A DNA stretch of 64,000 bases from Talpa occidentalis (Eukaryota; Chordata; Mammalia; Eulipotyphla; Talpidae): positions 93,583,483-93,647,482 of the forward strand of contig NW_023605083.1 in NCBI RefSeq assembly GCF_014898055.3. The letters run 5' to 3'. The notes beneath the pieces are model-generated. The model did not search any database, was not told the origin of the DNA, and was given only the letters and a program-made list of their open reading frames with translations. A program made the translations under genes and the position numbers. This document shows, one piece after another, positions 10,563-20,929 of this stretch (within the stretch, counting starts at the first letter, position 1; every line of letters starts with the position of its first letter).

Positions 10563-11569
10563 TGAAAAACTGACTTTAAGAAGAGTGATTGGGAGGGGCA
10601 TGCAAAAGTGTGAGGCTATGGCTGGGACCAAGGTGCCAGCAGTGGGCTGGGTGAAGATGATCAGATTTTTAAAAAATCTACTTGGGAAAAGAAGCCAACA
10701 TGCTTATCTGACAAACTGAACCAGGGATGATAAAGAAAAAGAGGAGTCAAGGCTTCTGAGGTTTTGACCCAGGCAGCTGGAGGATGGACTTGCCTATTAT
10801 TGAGCCAGGAAAGTCTGCAGGTGGCCCAGATCTGGCAGGAAAGCCAGAAATGATGTTTTGGACAGGCTGAATGAAGATGTCATGTAAGGAATTGGATGTA
10901 TGAGTCCACGGGTCAAGAGCACAATGTGATTAAAGACTGGAAATGGACTCGCTGACCTGATGCTGAACACTCCCACAGGTGCAGAGGTTTATGCTGGGGC
11001 CTGGCTGGAGCTCAGGATTTGGATCTGGACTTTACCCTGTGGGCAGCGGGAAGCGCCTGGGCCTTACCATGGCCTGGGGTGTGGAGCTGGCTATGTCTAC
11101 CCCAGATTAAGTTTGTGAGTAAGGCACTACTTGCAAGACAAGGCAACGGAGGCTGAGTAAACATGGATTTTGCTTTAGCCCTCAATTGCACAACTAGGCA
11201 TTTTTCCACTTACACAGCCACAGGGTGGGAACTGAGTGAAGAAGGGAGGGGAGCAGGGCGGGATTCAGGAATGTAGTCCTACCACGGGCTCCAAAATCCA
11301 CAGCTGCCAACAGCTCACACACCACCTGATCAGTTCGCCACACTGTCCCTGGGACCCTCGCTGCCCTGAGGATGGATTCAGGAAAGCCCTTGGCTCTCTG
11401 AGCTGTCCTATAGTATCAGCAGGGCAGATGGCCAGACTGTGTGGTCACCTCCCAGGGGACACAAGTCTTCCCCTCCACTGGACACTAGCACAACACGCCA
11501 CGGGTACAAATAGAGATGTTTAGTGCAAGGTGATTTCCAGGGGCAGCTGGCACAAGTTCTGGGCCTCCC
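10563..11569. other. Unannotated stretch
   Basis: I recognise no gene or repeat. The text 'ccaggcagctggaggatgg' near 10770 and 'gtgattaaagactgg' near 10926 are not enough for assignment. Confidence 0.4.
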
Positions 11570-11815
11570 AGAACTTGACAAATATTTAGTGAGAACCCAT
11601 CAAGTGTGAGGCACTGTTTCTGGACATTTTGGGAATGTCAGTGAACAAACCAGAAGGGGAAGAAAAAAACCTCTGCCTTCATGGAGCACTCATTCCAGTG
11701 TGGGGCAAGGAGACAGGGGGAAGTAGGTAATAAAAACAATAAATAAGTATACTATGGTGAGTATTAGAAGGTGGTGGAAGAAAGAAAATAGAGCAAGGTG
11801 AAGGGAATCAGGAAT
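11570..11815 (+). repeat. L2-like fragment
   Basis: 'gacaaatatttagtgagaac' then 'gaggcactgtttctgg' and 'gccttcatggagcactcatt' is the conserved L2 order (ancestral 'ggcactgttctaggtgc...ccctgccctcatggagcttacattc'). Old and ungapped only in patches. Confidence 0.6.
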
Positions 11816-12103
11816 TCAGGATAGACTAGGGGGCAGATGACAATCTTAAATAGTTCAAGATGCTACAATTACTTCAAGTTGTAGTTGAAGATCTTTCTAG
11901 CTCTTCTGCCCACTTCCTTCCTTCCTCCATTCATTCATCAGTTAACTGAGTTCTCACCATAGAAGTGCCCTCTTTCCTCTCTTGAAGTTTACATTTTATT
12001 TGGGGAAATAGAAGTTAAGATAATTCTGGAAGTGCCATGAATGGACAGTGTCGTAGGATTCTTGTGAGGGTGTCAGTCACAGTGAAACATGAAACCTACT
12101 GGG

Positions 12104-12401
12104 ACAAAGAGCTGTGGAGGCCTCCCTGGTGGTGCAAAGGGTTGAGATGCAACCTGTGAAGCTATTGCAGCCACTGCAGCATCAGTTAGATCCCCAGCCA
12201 GGGAGCTACCCACATGGTGCAGCAGACCTCTCCTGACTCACCCACTGCTCCCCTCAGCAGTGTTTTTCAGTCAATCTGCCTGTTCTGTTTGTTCCCCACT
12301 GTCTCTGATGAATCCTCTCATGCCCCATATCTCTGGCCTGTACCCCAGCTCTTGTATGCATAAATAAATCAATCTTAAAAAAAAATAAATACAAAGAGCT
12401 G
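12104..12401 (+). mobile_element. SINE, subfamily A, TSD 'acaaagagctg'
   Basis: The body is 12119-12390, flanked by 11-bp direct repeats at 12104-12114 and 12391-12401. Subfamily-A markers are 'ccagggagctacccacatgg', 'gtgcagcagacctctcctga' and 'ccagctcttgtatgcataaa'. Diverged from the other copies in the A-box region ('gtgcaaagggttgagatg'). Confidence 0.9.
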
Positions 12402-13550
12402 AGGAGCGTCCACCCCCACCCCAGTGTCTGCTTCTTGGTTCCCTCCTCTCTCTTTCTCACCTCCTTTCCCCCAATACCACCATGACCTGACTTAGTTTAA
12501 ACTGCTCTCTTCTCAGTAACCCGAAACCACACTTCAGTAGCTTCTCTGGAAGCTGCCCACAGAATGTCCTTACAGCTCACCTGTTGCCTCTGAAGCAACT
12601 ACTGGTTTAAGGGCCTTCTCAACCAGTTTGTTCATTCCCTGCATCAGACCAAATATCTCTTCTTGAAGCACCAACCCCAATACTGATGGGGATGGGCCTT
12701 CATGTTGTCAGCTCTTCTGATCTGAGTATTCCTGTAGGCAGGCTTTGACCTTTTTCTCTGGCTGTTCTCACTCCCAGGGAGCCATACAGCCTATGGGCAC
12801 AGGGTGAGCAGGGAGGATGTCACATCTAGGCTTCTCCAGAGGCCAAATCTGTTAGGTACTTCATGCCTCTGACCACATCTAGGAACTCTCTTATCAGAAG
12901 CACTAACTACCATTGGGCTTTTCCTGTTTGAACAAAAGCCAAGGCTGACCTTTGGTGCTCACCTCTGACAGTGTCCTGGCCTCTGGAACCTCCATCACTA
13001 TCCACCCCACATCTTGCTGTGAGCCAGCTGGACCAGTACTATTCCTACTTAAAGACAGCCACCAGGTGGAAGGAAAAGCCACTGGGTCCTGTCCTCAGCC
13101 CCTCTCCCCACCTCCCTGCCATAATTTCTTCTGGTTTCAGCTCCCCCCAAAGATGTGGGGACTCCAGAAGATGAGGACCATTGCTTTTCTTTCCCATCCC
13201 TCTACTGAGTTGCTTCCAAATGACTCAACTAGATCAGGACTCATTCTTAAAACCATGAGTAGAAATCTATTCCCAAGAGCACAACATAATTATCAGCAGA
13301 GCTTCCCGTGCCCTGCACACCTCAACAGCTTCACACACAGGCAGTTGGGAGTGGAAGACGCAGCCATGTAGTAAAGGTCAGCTGTGGATGTCTATTCCTA
13401 AGCTCTCCCCATTTTCTTACCTTATTCTGTGCTTACAACTGCCAAGTGCTGGACCCTCAAACAAGGGAACCAAATGGAGTGTGCAGATATGTTTAGGTTG
13501 GGGGCAGTGACAGAGCTGTGGGGCTGCTCTCTGTGGATTGAGGTACAGAA
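12402..13550. other. Unannotated stretch
   Basis: Pyrimidine-rich unique or very old DNA. The 139-residue open frame at 12952-13371 has no recognised domain and no coding-like neighbours. Confidence 0.4.
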
Positions 13551-13555
13551 ATATT

Positions 13556-13719
13556 ACACAGTGCTCAGATCACGGGCTCTGGACAGAGAAGACCTGGGTA
13601 CAAACCATATCACTGTCTGGGTGACATAGAAGAAAGTATTTAATGTTTGCAGTCACTCAGTTTCCACATATGTAAAATGGACTTGGTAATACTTATAGAT
13701 TTGTATGAGAAGAGGAACA
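13556..13719 (+). repeat. MIR SINE
   Basis: Clear MIR core: 'gatcacgggctctggacaga', 'gacctgggtacaaacc', then 'actcagtttccacatatg' and 'gtaaaatggacttggtaata'. Its right edge coincides with the start of the inverted-repeat transposon, which probably inserted into it. Confidence 0.8.
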
Positions 13720-14190
13720 CAGGTGTCCCCCACTATCTGAAAGTAGCTCATCCTATGAAACCTCTTGTAAGCTAGTAAGATAAAGCAATAATTTACATGG
13801 AAACTGTTTTGTATTTTCCCAGACCCAGAAAACAATCTACCAGATCATACCAAAAACCTTAGCAAAACTTAAATAATACTCACATGTAGTAAAAGCAGGA
13901 AGCAAATGTCATAAAAGCGGGAAGGAGATGATAAGTAAGTATACCTCCTGTAAAAAGTAGTTGCTGGGGGAGGACTTGTTGAGGCCACTCTTGCTGCTCA
14001 GGGCACCCAGACTCTAGAAATAGCTGCTGCAAACCCAACTCTGGAACACTATTTTCAATTTTCACCCTTTGTCATAAAAGCAAAATTCCCCTTTGAATTT
14101 CTTTCAGCTAGTGCAAGTAGATACAAATCTAGGTCTTTCATAAATGCAAAGTGGCATAATGCCAACTTTCCAAGAGTACAGGGATACCTG
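13720..14190 (+). mobile_element. ~450-bp non-autonomous DNA transposon with terminal inverted repeats, copy 1 (Tigger/pogo-like)
   Basis: It opens 'caggtgtcccccactatctg' followed by 'aaagtag' and ends 'caagagtacagggatacctg', which is the inverted form of the opening. The right flank is TA and the left is CA, consistent with a TA target duplication with one mutated base. The interior has the blocks shared by all four copies: 'ctatgaaacctcttgtaagc', 'gcaataatttacatgg', 'cccagacccagaaaacaatc', 'agtaaaagcagga' and 'tcataaatgcaaagtggcat'. Not coding. TA targets and CAGG ends fit the pogo/Tigger side of Tc1/mariner, but I cannot name the exact Repbase family. Confidence 0.8.
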
Positions 14191-14621
14191 TACTCAAAAG
14201 CATACTCATTTCCTCAGACCAGGCAAGGAGCCAGCTGGGGTTTGGTCACCAAAAATCCCTCACTTTTACCATTGACCTTATCGCTGATTGCAAATTTGGG
14301 AGAAAGACACTTGTGCTCATGGTGGGAAACTACATCTGCTGTTCATATCTCCACAGTGTGAGCGAACTTACCAGCAAAAGCCTTCATTTTTCACCCCCAA
14401 ACCCAAAGCATGACCTCATGTGATTGTAGAATTAACTGAAATATGTGAAAATGTGCAGGATGAAGATCTTTATCTCTTTTAACACTGAATGGGAGACTGC
14501 ATGTTCAAACAAATATTTTTATATCTTTTTATTTGAATACCTTTACAAGGAACAGACACCTTCCATGTTGCCATGCCCTTAACATTCAGCTCTTGTACCA
14601 GGAAGGCAATGATAGCCGATG
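14191..14621. other. Unannotated stretch
   Basis: AT-rich in its right half; nothing recognised. Confidence 0.4.
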
Positions 14622-14947
14622 TCAAGCATCCTGTTTATTTTTTATTTTTTAAAAGATTTATTTATTTATGCATGCAAGAACTGGGGTGCAGGCCAGAGGT
14701 GTGTTTGTGTGTGTGTGGTGGGGGGTGTGAGACAGGATTCACCAGAGAGAGAGTGGGGAACAGAACAGGCAGACGGACTGAAATACACCAATGAGGGGAG
14801 TAGCAGGCGATTCAGGAGAGGTCTGCTGCACCATGTGGGTAGCTCCCTGGCCGAGGATTGAACTCATGCTGCAGTGGATATGGATAGTGTCATAGGTTGC
14901 CTCTTAACCCCTTGTGCCACCAGGGAGGCCCTCAAGCATCCTGTTTA
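14622..14947 (-). mobile_element. SINE, subfamily A, antisense, 16-bp TSD 'tcaagcatcctgttta'
   Basis: The body is 14638-14931, bounded by a perfect 16-bp direct repeat at 14622-14637 and 14932-14947. Read on the minus strand it starts at the right end with 'cctccctggtggcacaaggg' and ends in the AAATAAATAAAT tail at the left. A local GT/GGGG expansion ('gtgtttgtgtgtgtgtggtg') sits in the right half of the body. Confidence 0.92.
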
Positions 14948-14950
14948 GAG

Positions 14951-15105
14951 CAGTGATCCTGAAGCTTCAGCGACCATCAAAATCCCCTGAAGAGCATATA
15001 TACACTCCCATTTGTGACTGAGCAGGTCTGGGTGGGACCGCGAATGTGCATGTCCAGTAATTTCCAGGTGATGCTGGTCCGTGGACCACAGTCCAATAAG
15101 CCACC
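14951..15105 (+). repeat. MER20-like DNA transposon
   Basis: 'gcagtgatcctgaagcttca' opens it. The right half 'catgtccagtaatttccagg' followed by 'tgatgctggtccgtggacca' is the MER20 signature ('ttcccaggtgatgctgatgctgctggtc'). Confidence 0.75.
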
Positions 15106-16469
15106 CTCTGAATATGAAGTCTAGAAAGAGTCTAGGAATCACCCAGTAAGATCTCAAGAACTCCACATCTGTGCTTGGTTAACAGCATCTGGTTCAGTCC
15201 CGCTGTTGAACTGACACTCAGCTGTTGCATCTCCCAAGTCAGGCACAGGCAGAGCTGAGGGTGGAAGCCCAGCACTCCATTCATCACTCATCTGTGGGTC
15301 CCCTGGGTCCTGTTTCCTATCCTGTAACTTTGCAAAAAGAGGCCACAAGGGTCCCCAAGCACACCCTTCAACATCCAGTCACAGGCCCCCCTCCTAGAGA
15401 CTCACCCACCTGCCCAGGGCTCTTTTCCACATTTCCAGGAATAGACAGGAGTGACCACTCATGGGAGAACTCAAGGCTGGGAGGGTGGAGTCTGAGGTCC
15501 CAGGGAAGGGATGGGGTGCAGCAGAGCCCTGGGGCAGTTGATTCAAGGCCAAGCTCTCCATCCTGAGCAAAGCCTAGAGACAGTGGTCTTCAGGGGCCTC
15601 AGCAGGCACCCACACACACTGCACCCAGTGTCCCTGCCACACAATGCACAAGAGGCCAGCAGGGCAGGCGGCCAGGGCCCACTCATGCCAGTACCATCTG
15701 GGAGCCCTTGCCAGGCCTCGGAGGGTCTGCCGAAGAAGCTGGACTCTGTCCTGGGGCACAGTCGGGCTCTATTCTTATCTCAAGGGGGAATGCGTGACTC
15801 TCCTTGCAGTGAATGGGGGCTCCTGGCAAGGTGGAGGAGGAAACAGAGCCTTCACTGTACCCACAAGGGCTCCCCACACGGCTCCCAGCTCTGACCAGCC
15901 CCTCGTGGTGGGGCCTTGCACAGCCTCCAACAAGGAAAGGTCAGGCCGAAAGTGGACAACGGAATGAGGATTCCAGAGCAGACCTCATTCACATTGTAGG
16001 ATGCAATGAGGCCTGCACTGTAGGATGCAAACTCGCACACACAGATCCTAAATTAAGACCCACAGAACAGGTCCTAGAAACAAATGCCAAAGGTCAGGGC
16101 CCAGATACCTATGTGCCCCATACACGCCCTTCTGACAGATAGGGGCAGCCTCAAACCTACCTCCCCCAGCACCATTTATGGTGGCAACAGATCCACTGAG
16201 CAATCTTATCAGACAGGAGAGTCACATGGGTGCTGACCTTCACACACCTAACACTTGCAGACATCTGAGGACAGAGCTGGGGCTGCAGCTATGTGCTCAA
16301 AGATTCAAATCACTCATCATTAAGTCTGCAAGTCTGCAAGTACCGTGGGTGGATTGAGAGACAAATGAAGGTTACAGTGAGATGCCGGGGTCCAAGGAGA
16401 TGCAAGAGAAGTTAAAAGACAAGTTAGAGTAATTGGGGGAGGCCTTAAAATATTTACTCATTCCCCACA
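15106..16469. other. Unannotated, relatively GC-rich stretch
   Basis: The densest cluster of overlapping open frames on both strands lies here (15154-16142). All are low-complexity Pro/Ser/Gly/Arg-rich, none is recognised, and frames overlap in four readings. I interpret this as base composition, not coding sequence. 'aggatgcaatgaggcctgca' and 'gtaggatgcaaactcg' near 15998-16032 form a small imperfect tandem duplication. Confidence 0.4.
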
Positions 16470-16645
16470 ATGAGCCAAGTATATCGTTCTGGAACCAAGT
16501 ACTAGTGTTCCCATTTTAAAGCTCAGAAAACAGAGTCACCAAGAAGATAAGAGATTTTCATGAGGTTGTTAAGTAACAGAGCCAAGATTTGGACTAGGCC
16601 TTGAAGTCCAGCATTCCTTCCATTATATGACCCCCTTCTTGGAAG
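16470..16645 (-). repeat. MIR SINE, antisense
   Basis: The reverse-complement MIR core is legible: 'ttcccattttaaagctcaga' followed by 'aaacagagtc', then 'gttaagtaacagagccaaga' and 'tttggactagg'. Confidence 0.75.
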
Positions 16646-16767
16646 TGGCAGGGGCTAACTGGGTCTTGAAGGGTAGGTAGAAGCCAGACAGGGAGGAGAG
16701 AGAAGGGTGTCTTGGGCAGGGTGACACATATGGGCATTGGTGGAATATGTTGCCACCAGCTGTCCTT

Positions 16768-17058
16768 TCACATTTCTCTCTTTTTAAAAAAGATTTATTT
16801 ATTTATGCAAGAACTGGGTACAGTCCAGAGGTGTGGGGGGTGAGAGGACTCACCAGAGACAGAGTGGGGACAGAACAGGCAGATTGGCTGAAATACATTA
16901 CGAGGGGAGCAGAGGGTGAGACAGGAGAGGTCTGCTGCACCATATGGGTCACCTCCCTGGCCGGGGATCGAACTTGTGCTGCAGTGGCTGCGGATAGCTT
17001 CATAGGTTGCGTCTTAACCCCTTGCGCCACAAGGGAGGCCCCTCACATTTTTCTCTCT
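16768..17058 (-). mobile_element. SINE, subfamily A, antisense
   Basis: The body is 16784-17042, flanked by near-identical 'tcacatttctctct' and 'tcacatttttctctct'. The minus-strand head is 'cctcccttgtggcgcaaggg' at the right edge. The tail at 16784-16806 is TAAATAAATCTTTTT in reverse. It retains the tRNA-like 'ggggatcgaacttgtgctgc' B-box region. Confidence 0.88.
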
Positions 17059-17340
17059 TATGGAAAATTTTAAAATGCTTATCCCAGTCTTGGTCAGCAA
17101 ATGGGCATCAGGCATTCTTAAGGGCTGCATCTCAGTACAGCTTTTCCACAGAGCAGTATGACAGCATGTGTCAGCATGGCCACATAAAGGCTTATTAACC
17201 ACAGCAGCCTCTCCTTTCCAGGGAATTATCTCAGCATGAAGAGAGAGTCTCACGGGGACTATCAGTTTCAGTGATTTTAATAACAGCAGCGGAAAATAAG
17301 GAAGTAACCTCAGTGTCCACTAGGGGATTGGAAATAATAA
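17059..17340. other. Unannotated stretch
   Basis: Nothing recognised; it may contain an old L1M fragment near 17260-17340 ('cagtgtccactaggggattg'). Confidence 0.35.
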
Positions 17341-17343
17341 ATA

Positions 17344-17640
17344 CAGGAGTTCCCCTCTCATTCTTGGGGGTACCTGCCAAGATGCTCAGTGAATGCCAGA
17401 AACTGGACAGTACTGAACCCTCACATACACTGTACTTTCTCCTATATAAATCTACCTATAATAAAGTTTAATCTGTAAATTAGGGACAGTGAGAGATGAA
17501 CAATAACCAATAGAAAATTATAACTATATACTTTAATAAAAGTTGTGAATATCTTCTCTCAAAATATCTTATTTCGTGTGCTATTTTCAGATCATGGGTA
17601 ACTAGAACCCCAGCAAGTGGAGATGCAGATATGAACTACA
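17344..17640 (+). mobile_element. Tigger-family DNA transposon (non-autonomous)
   Basis: Preceded by TA, it opens 'caggagttcccctctcattc'. The next blocks match a well-known Tigger MITE: 'agtgaatgccagaaactgga', 'cagtactgaaccctcacata', 'aataaagtttaatctgtaaa' and 'ctctcaaaatatcttatttc'. It closes with 'catgggtaactagaacccca', which resembles the inverted terminal 'gggtaactgaaaccgcgg'. The right end coincides with the outer edge of the large inverted repeat. Confidence 0.75.
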
Positions 17641-17833
17641 TGTTGTACTTCATCCAAACCATGAACTAATAGCCGGCACTAAAAGTAATGCTCTAGATAC
17701 ATTTACTCATGTAGACAGATATTCAACAAATATTAACTTTCAAGGAAAAAGCAGGTTATACAACTGCATGTGTAATATGACTAGGATGGTGTAAGGAGGG
17801 AGCGGGGAGATGGTTCTTTCTTTCTCAAGATGA
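17633..17833 (+). repeat. Left arm of a ~200-bp inverted repeat
   Basis: The reverse complement of 18142-18344 aligns over this whole arm with about 11 mismatches and one 2-bp gap (counted by hand, about 94-95% identity). Shared blocks include 'catccaaaccatgaactaat', 'aaagtaatgctctagataca', 'ggttatacaactgcatgtgt' and 'gagatggttctttctttctc'. The interior resembles an old L1-type fragment, but such similarity between two independent ancient copies is unlikely, so I infer a relatively recent inverted duplication. Confidence 0.93.
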
Positions 17834-18141
17834 ATGGGGAGGAAAAGGTGACAAGGCAATGGGTGGGGTGGGGATGGGGTCAGGGAGTCTGGGAGTGGGG
17901 CCAAGGGCCAGAGGGCTCACTGAGGGTGGGGGCCGCTGGAGCATTTACGCTAAGTCCTGTTTAGCTGTCCTCTGGGTCAGCCTAAAAGGACTATGAAAAC
18001 ATCCAACAAATATTTAGCTCATAAATCTTTCAGAAGACCCTCCACCCTGCTTTATTTGTTAACAATTCCCCCCTACTGCCCTCCACCCTCACACATACCC
18101 AAACGCCTAATGCAGCTGCTATCATGGAGGCTATCATGGCC
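17834..18141. other. 308-bp spacer of the inverted repeat
   Basis: The left half is G-rich on the plus strand (repeated GGGG runs at about 17860-17935). The right half is C-rich ('ttcccccctactgccctcca'). Apart from the arms I see no coding content. If the arms paired, this would be the loop of a hairpin. Confidence 0.8.
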
Positions 18142-18344
18142 TCATCTTGAGAGAAAGAAAGAACCATCTCCCTGCCCCCTCCCTACACCATCCTAGTAAT
18201 ATTACACATGCAGTTGTATAACCTGCTTTTTTCTGGAAAGTTAATATTTGTTGAATATCTGTCTACGTGAGTAAATGTATCTAGAGCATTACTTTTAGTG
18301 CTGGCTATTAGTTCATGGTTTGGATGAACTACAGCATATAGTTC
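18142..18344 (-). repeat. Right arm of the inverted repeat
   Basis: Partner of 17633-17833 (see that entry). Differences from the left arm include an extra CT in the polypyrimidine block near 18150 and a small cluster at 18231-18236. Minus-strand sequence continues outward into the uncharacterised, coding-like stretch at 18345-18640. Confidence 0.93.
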
Positions 18345-18640
18345 AGCATATAGACACCACCTGACAAGGTAGTGTCCATGCGGGAACACGGCCTGACTGC
18401 TGTGGATGCTGCCGGCCTATTACCTGAACTTGAGCCACCTGGCTCACCATCTTGAAGCGCCCCCCAATCCATAGGGGACCTACAGGGGATGATGAACTTG
18501 CTGATACCCTTGGGTTCCTGGGGCACCAGCTCATAGGCAGTGGTGGAACCAGTGCTTCAGGGAAGGAGCATGTTAAATGGACCTTTCTTGCAAAGGGGAG
18601 CCTGCTTCTCAGACAAGCAGGGAAAAGTGTGTGCTCCAAC
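18345..18640 (-). other. Unassigned coding-like stretch
   Basis: On the minus strand overlapping frames read phrases that look protein-like, such as TAYELVPQEPKGISKFIIPC and, after a frame change, GRFKMVSQVAQVQVIG. This could be a broken retrocopy of an unidentified gene or simply chance. I do not recognise the protein, and no start, poly-A tail or splice context supports a live gene. Confidence 0.25.
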
Positions 18641-18949
18641 TAGGAAGCTGGAGGGAGAGAGAGAACTTCCTTCCAGGAGTTCTCAGGGAGGAAACCTGTG
18701 AATAACAAATGGGCGTGGCGGAGAAGACAGAGAGGGAATTCACAAGGCTGTGTGCACTTGCCAATGCGCACACACATGTACATAATCTCCTCCTGTGTTT
18801 GAAAAGTCCACAGAATTTGGGGCAGCTGCTCAATGGCAACCAATAATCCTCTTTTGAGGGTTAGGAGCCACGCCCAGTGAGGAGGGGTGGGAAGAGAATA
18901 TGCAGCAGAACCGAGCACACCTGATTCTCATCCCAGTGACAACAGGGAG
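18641..18949. other. Unannotated stretch
   Basis: Nothing recognised. Confidence 0.4.
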
Positions 18950-19110
18950 GATAGTGCCAGCCAGTTTTGGTTTCGAATCTTAGTTATGCCCTTTACTGAA
19001 CTGGGTTATCATCTATCCAAACCTGTGGGCCTGGGCTTCCTTGACTGGAAAGTAGTGGGACTGTCGACCCGACACCCCGCTAGAGCCCTGGGTGTGATGC
19101 AAGTTGATTA
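18950..19110 (+). repeat. MIR SINE
   Basis: 'ccagttttggtttcgaatct' then 'gaactgggttatcatctatc' and 'caaacctgtgggcctgggct' follow the MIR order (gggttcgaatccc...tgggcaagttacttaacc). Diverged. Confidence 0.55.
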
Positions 19111-20929
19111 TTGGACTGGACACCAGGGGCAAGTCACCACCTGTCCCTAGGGCCCAACTTCCTATCCTGGGAGAGAGCTGCAAGTTGAGGGCTGGACCGA
19201 GGCCATCGATAGGTTTTAGCCAGCACACTGAATCATTTGCTGTTGTTTTTAATTTAAGTCAATTACCAACATTACAAAATGGGCAGACTTTGGATGTCCA
19301 GCTGGGCATGCCACTCCCAGGATTGGCTGATGCTGCCTGTTTCTGATGGCACACAAGCCCTCAGATCCTAGTGATCTGCTGGACTCCTGACATCTGAACC
19401 TGTGCCCGACTGGAATTGATTCAATATTTCGTGGCTGTATCAGCTTCACGCTGAATGCGGGGTTAGTTAATAAGCAATAAGCCATGGCTGGTGAAGCCCT
19501 GGGAAAAAGCAGCGGCCGGACCCCACTTCAGCTCACATTGGGGTTTCCAGGGATCACTACAGGCCCCTCTCCATCTGCAGTGTCCAGATGGCCAGGTGGG
19601 GGCCAGCAGGCTAGGGGCTGGGCCTCTGCTAATTGGCTCTGCGGGCTGGAGAAAACCCGCTTGAGGTACTGCCTGGGATGCTCACTTTGTCTTGCTCCAG
19701 AGCCTTCCTCCTTCCCACAGCCCCTGAAAGCATTTCAACTGGGTCCTCACAGCCGGACAGACCCAGGGCTAGAGAACATAGCTCTTACTTGAGAGTGTGG
19801 CTTTTATAGACAATAGGCAGGGGGAAGCTGGACTTTGGCAGAGAATTCTCCCACGTCCAGAACTCTGATGAGATCCCTCTCCAAGATGTGATGTCCCATC
19901 TCTGTCCCGCCAAGTCCCCAAGACTGGACAAATTCTAACCAGGCTGAGTTTGAACCAGAGCAAAAAGCTCTGAGTAATTCGTGGGACCCCAAGCCTCTCC
20001 CTGGAATGCTGATTAAGACACCAGAACCACACAAAGATCTGAGCTGATTCCAAGACCACCTCTGGGGTCACATAAGCTCTCGATAGAGTGCACGCAAACA
20101 CTGATTCAGGCTTCTAAACATCTGGGGCTTAGCTAATCCTCTGCTCTGGGGTGTTCAGCTTGGGTGGACTCCCAGGAGCAGTGGTGCCGGTGGGGATCTG
20201 ATGGGTCCAGTTTCCATGGATCTGGGCCAGGCTTGGGAGCCCAGCACACGGCCCTGCCCAGGCTCAGCCCTAGTCACACATGAGGCCGTGATGCATCTTC
20301 CCGGCCCACACCCACAGTTCCGGGCCCCCCCACCCAACCCACACGTGGGAGGCCACATCGCTGCAGGATTCCATTCTGCGGTGGAGGCCGTGAGAGGAAA
20401 CAATTCCCTAATCCCCTTCCTAAATCAAGGCCAAGAAACAACTTGTGGAGAGCACCGCAGACATTGCTCCCACTGCCCAGCTGTCCCTGTACTGACCTCC
20501 TGCTGCAGAGGAGTTCTGAGGTGCTGTTATGGGGAGTGGAGGGTGGGAGGACCAGATCCTTGGTCCCCATGCTCACAGGCCCACAGCCAGGCTCCCCGCC
20601 TGGGAATCAGCTCTGATTTTCAATCCACAGACTGTGGAGTTCCAGAGCAGGCTGAGGCCAAGTCCCTCCTCCTACCCCACTCACCCTTAACTGGGCCAGA
20701 ATAGAAGAGTTTGTATGTATTCAATAGCATTATCTGTTGACTGTTTTCATTTTCGGTAAGAATTTTTAATGAACTCTTGTTTAAAATTCCAAACGAAATC
20801 ATCTTTTAATATAAATGATCTTGATTGGTTTTGTTTTTCCCCGTGGGTCAGCAGACATATAGGAGAAGTGTTTCTTCACCCACTGGAGTAAGTGAGTTAA
20901 AAGAAGCCTTGATCACAAAAGCATCAAGC
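19111..20929. other. Unannotated GC-richer unique stretch
   Basis: About 1.8 kb without recognisable repeats until the L1 at 20930. Several frames on both strands (longest 167 codons at 20201-20704) overlap and are Pro/Ser/Gly-rich; I recognise no domain. Low repeat content makes it a reasonable place to look for conserved non-coding sequence. There is no direct evidence of function. Confidence 0.4.

Noticed and set aside
15154..16142. Cluster of overlapping ORFs as a GC-rich gene
   Set aside because: Open frames occur in at least four readings at once, with no domain, splice pattern or CpG island.
20201..20704. 167-codon plus-strand open frame in GC-richer DNA
   Set aside because: Overlapped by a 100-codon frame on the other strand, Pro/Gly/His-rich and not recognised. 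Consistent with base composition rather than selection on codons.
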